The notes under the pieces: model-generated
Database searches by the model: none
What the model was told of the DNA's origin: nothing
The model's input: only the letters and a program-made list of their open reading frames with translations
Shown here: positions 23,317 through 34,311 of the stretch, piece after piece
Layout of the letters: every line of letters starts with the position of its first letter
Numbering within the stretch: the first letter of the stretch is position 1
From: Alloascoidea africana
Taxonomy: Eukaryota; Ascomycota; Alloascoideomycetes; Alloascoideales; Alloascoideaceae
Direction of reading: 5' to 3'
DNA: 64,000 nt
Assembly: GCA_030581615.1 (NCBI GenBank)
Contig: JAKTTT010000040.1
Span: 124,001 to 188,000 of the forward strand
Position numbers and translations under genes: made by a program

Positions 23317-23789
23317 AAGGTTGAAGAAAAATTCTTGAAAAAGTCTGCTATGGGTTCCTAATGCATGCTTGTTTTCAAAGCAATGAATCTTTTAGTTAGA
23401 CTTTTTACACTTTAATAATCTCAAAATGCCGAATTAAACTGCTCTTCCAACTTGAAATAAACGCCTCTTGCAAAACTTACACCTCTCTTGTGGATGCGTG
23501 TGATGCTGGGATTAGTTCCAGCTCTTGTCCATCTTGTAGGATATCAGAATTTCTGTAATGTCTCGATCAATTGTGCTGGGTATATACATCAACCTGACTA
23601 CTAGCTTACCATTGGAAAAGGACCAACAGCGATAAGCCAAACATCAGATTGCTAGCACAGTGGTATGTTTGAAAAGGGTTACAAAATTAAGAGTTTATAA
23701 TGGCAAGTATTATGTCCAAATAGCATTAAAGCGGGCTTGATATATGTATTGTTAGGAGGATAATAGAAGAAACCAATTTTAGGGGCAAT
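23317..23789. other. gene-free convergent interval
   Basis: Between the 3' ends of the TM9SF gene and the coiled-coil gene. AT-rich, nothing recognised beyond flanks. Confidence 0.5.
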
Positions 23790-26700
23790 CTATTTTGTTT
23801 TCTCTATTCTCATCCGCAAGCTTTCATTTTCATCTTCCAATTCTTTTAGTCTTTTACGGGCAGACAATCCCTCCTGTACCCTTCCTTCCCGTTCTCTCTT
23901 AAACCTCCCTTCGAGTTCTGCAATTCTTATTCTACTAGTTCTCTCATCCTTCAATTGATTTCCTTTTGGAATCACAGAAGTGCACTTTTGAAGCGAGTTT
24001 TCTTTAGAAGGTTTTGCTCCTGCCTCACACTGTTTTAATTGATGTCTGTAGTTGGAATCCAGCAGCTCATTGAGCGATGATAAAAGATCTTCATTGTACT
24101 GGTCCATTAGCTCTAAAGAAATGCGTGATGTTTCAGAGATCTTGATTTTCATGCCAATTAAATGCTTAACCGACTTGTCAATAGACAAATTGCATTTCTT
24201 TTGTTTGCCTCGGTCATTTCCAAAGCTTTCTACTAACTTTTCAGTCAGCTTTAATACCAATCTCTTATATCGAGCACAGCTCATTTTTACCAGTTTGTCC
24301 TTTTTGTCCATCTCCACACTAAAAACTCTTGCAAGTTCTGGTATACTTCCGTGAATATTAACAGGCATATTTGCAATTTTGCCCATGGCGGTGAAAAGAC
24401 CCCTGTTTTCAATTTCTAAAGCTTTTAAAGCATGGCTGCATTCATATAATTGACTTTTACAGACTGCAAGATTCGCATCTCTCTTTTCCAAGCTTTGTTT
24501 AAGAGCAGTTCTATCATCTTCTCTCTTTTGTAAATTTTCGTCTAGTGTTCTATTCCAATTTTCTTGTTCTTTTAAAAGGTCTTTAAGCCTGCTGTTTATT
24601 TGGTGTTCTTGACTATTAGATTCTTCTAGCACTGAGACTTTTGTTTCGAGTTCTTTCTTTAATGCACATTCTTGAACTAGTTTAGATTCAAGGTCCTTTA
24701 CCTTTATGTTCAGGTTTTCGGAGTTCTCATGGCTGTTTTTATTGGCGCTGTTTGCCTTTCTCAAGTCCTCTATTTCATTTTTCAATTTCACAATCTCTTG
24801 TTCATAATGCTGGGACTGAGATTCAGACCGTTCAAGATGCTTCTTTAAATACGCTTCACTTTGATCTTTTATCTCTTGAATACTTTGTGCAGTGCTCACT
24901 TTTTCTTTTTCCATTTCCTCTTTGGTTTTATCACGTTCGAATTCTACCTTCTGTAACTCTCTTCTAACATCTTCCAACACAATATTATTACTTGTAAGCA
25001 ATTCGTTTTCTGCTCTGAGAGAGTCTCGTTCCGCAAGCAATTGTCGAGTTGCCTATCAGTAGAGGTTAGAATTCCGCAAAAAATAGAAATGAGCAAAGAA
25101 AAAAAATACAACCTTGCCAACAGCTCCACTATCTACACCAAGAGTTTCCATTACACAGGTAAGATGGTTCAACTGGTCCTGATATTGTTCTTCTAGTTCT
25201 TGGAAACCAGCTTCAAATGCTGTTGCTATTTCTCGCTCGTTTTCCAAGCTTAAGAAAAGCTTTTTATTTTCGTCCTGCATTTTTTGATATTCTTTCTCAA
25301 CGTTGGATATTACAGTGTCTTGCTTGTTCATTTTGGAATTATAAAGTTCTAATGTCTTTTCGAGTTTTTCTACTTTGCCATCCCTGCTAGATAGTTTTTG
25401 GTTCAATCGCAAGTTATCTGATTTGAAGTTTTCTAATGTCCGGGAAACTTCACTGCACAGACTATAAATTTTTGTTGCAATTTCATCAGCTTTGTTAGAG
25501 TCCATAAGATCAGAGATGTTAAAGTAATCTCCATTTGTGATTTGAGTGAGAACGCTGAATGCGTCAGAGAGTTTCTTTCTTGGACACTCAACAAAGCTCA
25601 TCTTTCTATTCCATTTGGATCTCGGAAGAGAGGGCGTTGACTCAAGGCCAAGTTCTGATGTTGCGTCTTCATTATCAACGGTGGAAATAGGCTGTAGCTT
25701 TTGAGCAGCATTTGCTAAAGAATAGCGCTTTTTTTTTAAACATTCCGCCATGGGTTCGTCGGGCTCCTCTCTGTCGTGGATAAGAGGGGCCTGACAGTCG
25801 AAAATTGGATGCACTTGCTTTGTCCTTAGCGCATTAGAGTGAGAGAGATCAGAAGTCGCTGCACAACTATCATTACCATGTCTCTCTTTCGAGATCCCTG
25901 AATCTGAAGCTTCTAAAACGTAGCTCAACTGAGAAGTCAGGTAACCGTCAACGTTATAATTATTTAGATCACACATGCCACCAGAAGCATCGCTTTGAAG
26001 AGATTCTATTCGCTCAAGATCTTCTTCGGGTTTATAGTCTATTTTATCTTTTTCTTCTCTATCTACCCTTTTTATAGTGTCCTGAGACAGGTCCATTGTG
26101 TCGGGATGGGTATCATTATCAAAGCTTTGCTTTACTGTATCACCCATGACAAGAGCTAAAAGTCCACCAGTACCATCTTGAGTATCCGAATGGTCAGAGG
26201 AAAGGCTTGTGTTTGCGAATTTCTCCAAGATTTGGGCGAACGCTTCTGCGTCTTCTTTTGTATTTGCATCGGGGAAACTTTCCCCTTTTTCGAGAGCGGA
26301 AAAACTATCATTTCTATTAGGAGGATTGAAACTTGTATTTTCTTTAGTAGTAATGTCTTGATCAATATTTTGGTCCGTATGCGAAGCTTTGAAGTTTCCG
26401 ATTGTGCTTAGTGGCTCAGGAGTAGAAGAGATCAAATCATGATGCTCTTTATTGTCACTATTATCAGTCTCCAGATCTTCAAAGAGCGCTTTCAGGTTTT
26501 GACCTTCTTTTTCTCGATTATCTTCTAAGCTTTGCGATTTGCGATTTCTATCACGCTGACTGATAGTAGCAAATGATTCGGAGTTATAGTCAACAAAACT
26601 GTATTTGGCACCCATGGCTTCGGGTTTTGCAAAATGAACCGACTTTGTATTTTTTCTTCTTAAAGACAACCTTTTCCAAGTATCTCTACATAGAATATTT

Positions 26701-26957
26701 CTGGAAATCCCCAGTGTTTTGTTATCTATTTGATTTTCGTTTCTTAAAGAAAGATATTTGTTCTCATCGTATCCTTCAACAGGGTTCCTCTTCTTAATCT
26801 GTAATGGGAGGAAAGAACCAGCAAGCTTACTCTTAGATTTCGGTTCGCTATCATCAGCGCTTAGCTCTGTATTTAATTGAGGAAAATTTAGGCCTTTGGA
26901 GATTTCAAAGGTTCCAACGTCATCCTCGCTTGAATCCAAGTTCAGTACTTCCAGCAT
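23790..26957 (-). CDS. Large coiled-coil protein, possible kinetochore or spindle-pole component
   Basis: Exons 26957..25113 and 25052..23790 with a 60-nt intron (GTTGTA donor, TTCTAAC branch, GATAG acceptor) give 1035 residues. Residues 1-480 are acidic, Ser/Asp-rich and probably disordered. Residues about 510-960 are long coiled coil. The final part (RIAELEGRFKRE... MRIEKTK) is also helical. In the disordered half, SVHFAKPE resembles a PP1-docking RVxF site, and DTMDLSQDTIK resembles a single MELT-type repeat, both features of KNL1/Spc105 proteins. No RWD domain is evident at the C-terminus, so that identity is not supported. Other candidates are Slk19-like or spindle-pole scaffolds. The donor is the least canonical in the window, but both frames close exactly at this junction. 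Confidence 0.75.
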
Positions 26958-27583
26958 TTTTTTGGTGTTTGTGTGCAGTTACAGCTATCGCCAGACGAAC
27001 TATTAGGATGTTCGATAGTTACCCTATGCTATGCAGGAAGAAAACTACAGGTTAAACAAATCAATTGAGAACAATGTTTATTAACGCCTAGGCGGTAAAA
27101 GTTATGGTTTATACTGAACCCTGATCAACTCTAAGAGTAGAGGCGAAGAATCAGAACATTGAGAAAAAAACAATCATCCAAGACCATTAAAAACAGTTAC
27201 TTTTCAAGTTTAGGAGATAAAAATTACCTGTAACTGTTGCTTTTCCGCACTCCAATCATCGCTCGAAATAAATTGGCCATCTTAAAGCTAATGAAGAAAA
27301 GGACCAACAGCCTGGTTTCTACAATGCATCATTTGAAATACGTTACAAAAATAAAATGGTACTAAAACTACAGTTGGACTCTTTGAATAGACCCTGACTT
27401 GGATATAAGCGCTGTTGACTTTAAAGAGAAAATGCCCGTTAAAGGCTGTTCCGATCCCTCAGCTTCTGGTTCATGTTCAATCACATCTCTGTTCTCAAAA
27501 GTACATATCGGTATGAAAAGTACACAGGCGGATACACCAAGTTCAAGGCAAACCCTTTCGAGAGTATGACAGAAATAACTTGA
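26958..27583. promoter_or_regulatory. Divergent promoter, coiled-coil gene / POP3
   Basis: Shared upstream region of two head-to-head genes. It contains short open frames on the minus strand without recognisable content. Confidence 0.4.
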
Positions 27584-28562
27584 ATGAGCAGCCAATTACC
27601 TGAAAAGCACAGCATAAATCAGAAAAAGCGGAAAGCTACTTTTGAAGGTGGCTCCTCGCATGTGGGGGTGCCCAGGGCTGGTGGGAAACCTGTAGAACTT
27701 GGCAAACGGAGACAAGTTTTCAAAGCTGTTTTAGACAACCCTTTTACACAGGTGAATTGGTAAGACTAAGGAAAAACAATACAAAACGATATGAATTTTT
27801 GGACAGAAATTAACACAATAGATTTATTCTTTTAGGCCATTTATAGAACACACCAAGCTGAACGTGATATTAGAACTCTTGCTCACGGTGCTTGAGCCTC
27901 TTCATCAGTATAACACCCATGTAGTCAGTTCCGAATCGAAGGATCTTGCAAATCTAGTGGCACCAGAGATTAAAGAGTATCTAACTATTGGTTTTAATTC
28001 TACGGTTTCGAAACTGGAGAATCAGGCAAAGCGGCGGAATATACCATTTAACAACCACAAAAAGAAGGGAAAGATAACGTCAGAGACGCGGGAAACCAAG
28101 GATTTGAATACAGAGGAACCGCCGGACATTTCAGTAGTATTTGTCTGCAAAGCAGATATCCAACCAGCTTTACTGACAAATCACTTTCCAGTTCTATGCT
28201 TCACTGCATCTGGGGACATTACCAACTCTCTTCCAAATACCAGCAATGAGAAGGGGCAAAAAGTAAAATTAGTACAACTTCCAAAAGGCTCTATGGAGAA
28301 ACTTTCCAAAATGACAGGGGAAGGTCGTTGCGGGATAATTGCCATTAAAAAAGATGCACCACATTGTTCAACGTTGTTTGCCAATGTTGATGAGTTTGTT
28401 CCAGATGTTCAGGTACCATGGCTTAGCGCAGAGAACGGCGTGTTTTCTCCATGTTTTATGAAACCTGTTGTCAAATTATTGAGGACATCAGCACCTATTA
28501 TTTCAAAGAACAATAGTAAAGACAAGAAAAAGAAGAGGCAGATGCCGAAACAGACAAAATAG
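27584..28562 (+). CDS. POP3: RNase P/MRP protein subunit Pop3 (Rpp38-like)
   Basis: Exons 27584..27759 and 27836..28562, intron 76 nt (GTAAGA donor), 300 residues. The fungal Pop3 start is visible: a basic head, then KRRQVFKAVLDNPFTQVNW split at the final Trp codon by the intron and continued by PFIEHTKLNVILELL. The core is an L7Ae-like fold with DISVVFVCKADIQP, VKLVQLPKGSMEKLS and GRCGIIAIKKD. The tail is Lys-rich. It binds RNA in the tRNA 5'-processing and rRNA-processing ribonucleoproteins in the nucleus. It is longer than S. cerevisiae Pop3 (195), mainly by the central charged loop and the basic tail. Confidence 0.85.
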
Positions 28563-29026
28563 AGTTGAGATGGATGAGGAATGTCTAACAAGGACAATTC
28601 CTGGGATGACATATATCGTCTATATCCTTCCTAGTCTGATAACCGGAAGTTATCATTTATTTATTTACATGAAGACTCATTCTGGCAAGCTGCCTACTTG
28701 TCTCTGAATTTTCAACGCCCTTGAGGGCTTACACGGTTCAGACACAGATAGAGGAATCTGATCTTATCATGACAAAAAAAAATAACTGTATCTATCAATC
28801 TATGTCTATCTATCTAAAACTCTATCTATTCAAAAAGGCATCAACGTGCGATGTGACAATTCAAGTCATAGTCACCGTCACCGTTACTGCTGCTGAGTGT
28901 GTTGGTAAGATACCCGCCAACCTAGATCAAGCCGTCGTGTATATAAACCTCCATATCTCCCTTTTAATTCAATAACTCATACAGGATTTTCAATGTTTTG
29001 TGATGCTATATCGTCACCATAATCGT
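28563..29026. other. gene-free convergent interval with TCTA repeat
   Basis: Between POP3 and SHB17 3' ends. An imperfect TCTA/TCTATC tract occupies about 28793..28830. No gene seen. Confidence 0.6.
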
Positions 29027-29855
29027 TTACAAACCACCGTAAACGAAAAATCCACCTTGTAAACCGAGTGCCGGTTCATCTACACAGTGGTGTTCATAAC
29101 TTAGACAGCCAACGTCGCCAGTTCCCAAGAGCAGCTGAGGATTCTGGTCAATGGGCCTCCCAGTCCATCTTTGGCTCAAACTTTTCAGCAAATGGCCATG
29201 GGCAACGACCAACACGTCACAGGGGACATCTGCGTTTATGGCCTCCCCGTGGATCTTGTGGACCTTGGCGATGAAGCGGTCTACGCGGTGCGCAACGTCA
29301 ACGTGGGTCTCACCGCCTTCACAGCCATCGCGCCAAATTGACCAATTCCTTCTCTTTTTTGAACCATCCTCGTCCCCAGTAGGCACTAGATCGAGGCCCT
29401 GTGCCCATCTCAACTCTCTGATCTCCTGTGTCAGTTTCCCCTCGTACTGCCCGTACTCCCACTCTCTCAAATCCTCATCAATGTGAACTTGGATCGAGCC
29501 ATCGTCTATCAGGTGTTTATAGTTTTGCAACAGAATTTCCACAGACTGGGTCGCACGCAAACGGGGAGACACAAACACATGTGTCAACTGGGAGGGCATG
29601 ATAAGATGGACATGGGGGTCTTCTCCCACCAGCTTCTTCCCGGTACGGATCATCTGCGCTCGGCCTTCTGGGGCCAGAGGGATATCGGAGACGGAGGTGT
29701 ACTGGCCCGTTTTGGTCCACTCGGTCTCTCTGTTTCAGGGTGTAGCAGCAACAGGTTAGAGACACAAGGCATATTCCACCTCCAGCACAGCTCAATTAGA
29801 CTTACCCATGCCTCATGAAGATTAGTCTTGGTGTAGGAGCATTGAATTTTGTCAT
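29027..29855 (-). CDS. SHB17: Sedoheptulose-1,7-bisphosphatase (histidine phosphatase)
   Basis: Exons 29855..29806 and 29729..29027 with a 76-nt intron give 250 residues (S. cerevisiae Shb17 271). The intron splits the glycine of the catalytic RHGETEW motif: FMRHG is in the tiny first exon and ETEWTKTGQYTS in the second. Further motifs are VSPRLRATQS, the acid EDLREWEYGQYEG and the second catalytic VVAHGH. It dephosphorylates sedoheptulose-1,7-bisphosphate in riboneogenesis, feeding the non-oxidative pentose phosphate pathway. PRS5, 4.5 kb away, uses ribose-5-phosphate, but nothing suggests more than chance proximity. Confidence 0.93.
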
Positions 29856-30935
29856 TGTGGTTAATTGATATGTTTACAACCAGAATGAGAGGCTTTATAA
29901 AAGAATTTTTTCCACCTCGCTTATCATCTTATATACACCCATACATGCTAGATCATTGAGTTTTGTCCGCTGATCATCAGGATGAGAATCTTTTTTACGA
30001 AACTCCCGATGAATATCTATAATTGACTAGAGCACTTGGAAAATTGAAACTGAACATCTCAAAGTTATATGGATCGTTTTCGGATGAAATAGATTCCTGA
30101 TGAGGATACTGTTCGGTAGATGTGGTCAACCACAAGCACATGGGAACACAAACCATAGGCTGGCGAATCTTCAACAGAGTCCTGATATATACTCACCACA
30201 GACCTAAAAGTAACAGAATCTTGAGTTCATAATGTTTTTTTTTTTGACTGTTACCTGTTGGTTGAGCGGAATATAATACCAAGATAACTGTCTATTTTGT
30301 GATCGGCTATATCAGGATAAACATTCAGAACCTCTATTTCGTACCATTTCAGTATGAAAACACTCTTTCATGGGTTTTCACAGGTCCAAGTGTCTAGTGA
30401 CCACTCGGTAAATCTTGTCTATCTAGATATTCTCTTCAGATATGTATTATACAGAAAAGATGGAACTGGTTTGATCCATTTCGATAATCTCAACCGATGC
30501 ATACAAACTGAGCCATCAGAAAAATGGAGGAAAATTAGAGACCAGAAGCACCAAACTTTACTCTAGAATCTAGCAGAACCCTGGAAATAGTTACCACTAT
30601 TTAGCAAATCAATAGACCAAAACAACCCCCAAGACTAAAACAAATACATCAAATATATAGGATGAAACAATAACCATAGATTTTGAATTACAGCTACAAG
30701 ATTAACCAAAAATTTCAAAACGGAGACTCAAAAGAGGGCGTTTATTCTCGGCATCACGTGCAACCAACATCTAATACGAACTGTACCATATCTATAAACC
30801 CCACGCTGCCACCTCCACCTGGCAAGCAAGAAAACCAAAAACGAACCACTGGCAAAAAAAAGTGCCAACACATTGCATCAAAATTCAATTTTTTTTTTGC
30901 ACCTTTTGTTTTTCGTATTATTTTCACAAAAGCCG
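29856..30935. promoter_or_regulatory. Divergent SHB17 / L-type lectin promoter region
   Basis: More than 1 kb with no supported gene; the short open frame at 30354..30566 has no recognisable content. A T10 run sits near 30237 and a CACGTG E-box at 30755..30760, 176 bp before the lectin start. E-boxes of this kind are bound by Cbf1- or Pho4-type factors. Confidence 0.4.
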
Positions 30936-32168
30936 ATGAACAACAGTTTTGTGGATCAGGTGAAGCGGAACCGGAGACTACAGCTGGCTCTGTCAGGGCT
31001 CGCGTTTATATTTCTATTTGGTTTCTACAGGTTATTTCTGACTGGAGGCACCGATGGTGGTTTATCACCTTCTTCAGGATTTGGCTTTGGATCCACTGGT
31101 AATGGAGGATTCCAGCAAGGAGGATTCCAGAACCAGGATGTAGCCGTTCAGGATATCAAAAAAGTCGATATCATAACGCATAGCATCAAGTCTCCGTATC
31201 TGAGCGAACAACTCATCAACAAGTGGTTTGACTTTGGTGGAGACACAATTGTCCGTAACAACCACTGGATCCGGCTTACACTTGACAAAGCAGCGCAGTC
31301 CGGATGGCTCTACTCGCGACTCCCATTCACAGCCGCCAGTTTCATTGTCGAGTTTGAGTTCCGCCTCGGTGGGAGACAGACTGGACTGTACGGGGACGGT
31401 CTTGGATTTTGGCTTACGCAGGAGAAGCAGAAAAGGGGCCATGTATTTGGGCTCGAGGACCGATTCCAGGGTCTTGGGATCTTTTTCGATACATATCGGA
31501 ACGGCAAAAAGGGTGTCACTTTCCCTTACATCATGGCCATGATGGGCAATGGATACGATTCGTATGACAAGTGGCAGGACGGCGCCAGCAACGAGCTGGG
31601 AGGATGCTCTGCCCGCGGTTTGTACAACTCTCCCATGAATGCACACGCCCGGGTGACCTATGTCAAGGACGGCTTCCTCTCGCTGGATATCAAGTACAAG
31701 CCCGGACAGGAATATCGAAACTGTTTCACGTTGCAAGGTATTCAGCTGCCTGTTGTGCGATACCTTGGGTTTTCAGCGGAAACAGGCGAGCTTTCTGAGA
31801 ACGCAGACATTATGAAGGTGAACTCGTATGCGCTTTACAACCAGGAGGGCAAACCGCTGGAGTCATCGGAAGGGGTACGAAAGTTTTTGGACTCGATGGG
31901 CAGGGGTCGGCTTAGTGTTCCCCTGGCCCGAGGCGATCAGCAGAGCCGAAACGGGGCGAAAGAGAGAAGTAGGAGAGAATCAGCTGCTACAAGAAATGCA
32001 GAGAGAGATGCGAACCAGTCATCGTGGACCTGGTTTTTCTTCAAGCTGTTGCTTGTGGCTGGAGTGCTCGTGGGCATCTACCTTGGATCTGTATACTTTA
32101 GAGTCCAGACCAAGCGAAAACAGTCGTCTTCTGGCCTCGGGTATGAGTATGGAGAGCTAGGGTTCTAA
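30936..32168 (+). CDS. L-type lectin-like cargo receptor (VIP36/Emp47 family)
   Basis: Intronless, 410 residues. A short basic head (VKRNRR) precedes a hydrophobic segment (LALSGLAFIFLFGFYRLFL), then a Gly/Gln-rich linker. The L-type lectin domain spans about 75-315, with GDTIVRNNHWIRLT, FIVEFEFRLGGRQTGLYGDGLGFWLT, GLGIFFDTYRNG and a late YLGFSAETG. After a charged, Arg-rich stem, a second membrane segment (WFFFKLLLVAGVLVGIYLGSVYF) leads to a short cytosolic tail ending YGELGF. The family binds high-mannose glycoproteins for ER-Golgi traffic. The first hydrophobic segment could be a cleaved signal peptide or an uncleaved anchor. An in-frame TTG 21 codons earlier is disregarded. Confidence 0.88.
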   Translation: MNNSFVDQVKRNRRLQLALSGLAFIFLFGFYRLFLTGGTDGGLSPSSGFGFGSTGNGGFQQGGFQNQDVAVQDIKKVDIITHSIKSPYLSEQLINKWFDFGGDTIVRNNHWIRLTLDKAAQSGWLYSRLPFTAASFIVEFEFRLGGRQTGLYGDGLGFWLTQEKQKRGHVFGLEDRFQGLGIFFDTYRNGKKGVTFPYIMAMMGNGYDSYDKWQDGASNELGGCSARGLYNSPMNAHARVTYVKDGFLSLDIKYKPGQEYRNCFTLQGIQLPVVRYLGFSAETGELSENADIMKVNSYALYNQEGKPLESSEGVRKFLDSMGRGRLSVPLARGDQQSRNGAKERSRRESAATRNAERDANQSSWTWFFFKLLLVAGVLVGIYLGSVYFRVQTKRKQSSSGLGYEYGELGF

Positions 32169-32382
32169 ACCAGAGAGCAACAGGAAAAGAGAGGAAGAGA
32201 AGGGAAGGGAAAGGAAACGAATAGGCTTCAGAGCGTCTTTCGCTGTATCCGCTAACCGTAGGACCTCGGAGAGTTTTATGTCCTCTTATCCATACAAATT
32301 AGGAGTTTTCTTTAAGCTTTTAAAAGTAGGCTATAGTCATGTCTATTTGATAACAAAAAAAAAACTACACTTGCAAAGATGT

Positions 32383-32935
32383 TCAAGATTTGGAGTCCGG
32401 ATTGAAAGACTGCAATATCTGGTTGACGCCGTCTTCATCCGTTGCGACTCGCCCATGGTCCCAATCCACGACGATGGGCCGGGCTACAAGTTTCCCATTC
32501 GATTCATATTCCGGTTTGGAGCCAAATTCAGTGGTGTTGGTGGTGGCTTCAGCTTTCCAAGGATAGATCTTCTTCAACCTTTCAATCTCATTTGCCTCTT
32601 TCAAGATTGAGTAGATTGTATTTGCTTGGTCGTAAGTGGGCGTGGACGTTGATACCTCGAGGTTGAAAGTTTTTGTAAAATTATCCGAATTGTTTCCTTT
32701 GGTGAAAAATGAAAAGATTGAGGCTTTTGGTTTGTCTCCGTTTGAACTCTCGGTTTTGTTCTCTGCATTCGCGGGACTGTGTTGCAGAAGATGAAGGAGG
32801 GAAGTTGAAAGCGGGCTCTTAGCAATGTGGCTAGAGATTTGGTTAGAACGGGGGACACGGATCGGAGAGGCAATGTTCTTCAAAGACTTACAAGATGGTG
32901 ATGGCCACTGGGACATTTTGTAGGGTTCGCAGCAT
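32383..32935 (-). CDS. FMP46: FMP46-like mitochondrial thioredoxin-fold protein
   Basis: Exons 32935..32892 and 32830..32383, intron 61 nt (GTAAGT donor, TTCTAACC branch, CTCTAG acceptor), 163 residues. Splicing restores TIFHIAKSPLSTSLLHLLQ, the redoxin-like opening of the fungal Fmp46 family (DUF1687). Downstream are an FNLEVSTSTPTYDQANTIYSIL strand-helix and the terminal RPIVVDWDHGRVATDEDG. S. cerevisiae Fmp46 is a putative mitochondrial redox protein. A longer unspliced reading from an internal ATG at 32916 also stays open, but it lacks the family start and is rejected. The ATG lies only 54 bp past the Cdc14 stop codon. Confidence 0.8.
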
Positions 32936-32989
32936 TTTGAAGGTATATTGTGGGAGGAAAGATGAGTAGAAAGGGGTGGTGTTTGTTGT

Positions 32990-34017
32990 TCACCACTCGT
33001 TATTCAGGTCGCCGAACGGCTTTGATTCGTCCATCTCCCGGACCAAATTGTCCACGTTATTCAAGTATCTTGCCAAGATGATTTTTTTATCCTCTGTGGT
33101 TTTTCTAATCTCCAATGGTGATAATGACTCCTGTTCTCTATGGCTTTGGTGTTGTGTCTCTGGGATCAGGTAAAAGAACAAAAACTCCAAGATTTTGAGT
33201 TTCACGTCCTTTGGTGTGCTTTTCCTCCTGAAATAATGACATATTTTCTTGGGTCCTTGCAATTGTTCAAAAAGACGGAAATTGGGAACGTTACGGACCA
33301 AAGCAGAGGCCAAAGTCTGCGTTGCTGCCTTTTGGATCTGGGGTGCAATGCCCGGTTGGAAAAGATCAATCATGAACTGGAAAATGTTAGAAGCTCTTTA
33401 CCTTTTTCATATGTATTTTGGACCACTTAAACTTACCCTCATGTATTTTCGTCGGGAAAGAACACATCTACTGGGTGGATGCAATAGCATGACTCCTCTA
33501 AGCACATTTAGGCCCAAAATTATCGTTTCGTCACCAAGTTTCACCACTTGAGACAAGTGAAAAATACACCAATTAGACCAGGACAAAATTTCCAGAGCAT
33601 TCAGAAGCAAAAAAACAAACAAACAAGATACTCACATTTGTCTTCACCACTAACATCAGAATTAGAATCACTAGCCTTGGGCTTTAATGCTCGGACCAGA
33701 CAATTATACACAACACCAGTGACATTCCACTCTGGACGGTCTTGAAGTTGTAAAAACTCGCCAAAAACATCGTCATCAGTCGCCGGAACTCTCCATCGTC
33801 TCAAATTCTCTCTTTTATACGCGCGAGTGTTTCCTGATGTGCCAGTTGTGGTGCCAGTATCAGTAGCCCCTGCCAATCTCTTTTGACTCGCACGTAGACA
33901 AAGATGACCAAGCAAAGCGTCAATGTTTCGAAGCTCCTCGTGGACAGAAGCACTGTCCGAGGACTCTGACTCGATCACATCCAGTGCTTTTTCCAGCAAT
34001 TCGGATTGCACTGTCAT
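32990..34017 (-). CDS. cdc14: Septation initiation network protein Cdc14 (Sid1-binding)
   Basis: Three exons (34017..33636, 33546..33437, 33376..32990) with introns of 89 and 60 nt and all phases closing, 292 residues. This is the S. pombe SIN component Cdc14, an armadillo-like partner of the Sid1 kinase; it is unrelated to the Cdc14 phosphatase. The best match is the C-terminal half: LFQPGIAPQIQKAATQTLASALVRN, FRRKSTPKDVKLKILEFLFFYLIPET, LARYLNNVDNLV and KPFGDL. The N-terminal half contains a Thr/Gly-rich insertion (about residues 50-70). Family members act in septum formation at the spindle pole body. Divergent to PRS5 with 294 bp between. Confidence 0.88.
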
Positions 34018-34311
34018 CTGTTGCAATTTTCTTGTTTATTTACGTCTCTAGCTCTCTTTCCTCTTCTTCACTTTCCCTCGCTGTGGAGATGTACCGGAAC
34101 TTGTGCGATACAACTTCCGGGATAATCCATGCCGGGCACGTTTTTCTAAACTTTTTTTTTCGCAGAGGTGCAAAAAGAAATCGACCCGCGGAAACAAAAG
34201 GTGGTGACCTTTTCTTTCTTCTTTCACAGTTTATTGTTTTCGGTTCACCGCTTTGTTGTGCGAGTCAAAGTCACCAATAGGTAGCAGCAGATAGAATACA
34301 CATTTTCGGAG

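Noticed and set aside
30683-31102. 139-codon frame overlapping the lectin start
   Set aside because: Out of frame with the conserved lectin domain and begins in promoter DNA.
31074-31736. 220-codon open frame antisense to the lectin gene
   Set aside because: It lies wholly within conserved lectin coding sequence and its translation resembles no family. It is open because of the codon bias of the sense gene.
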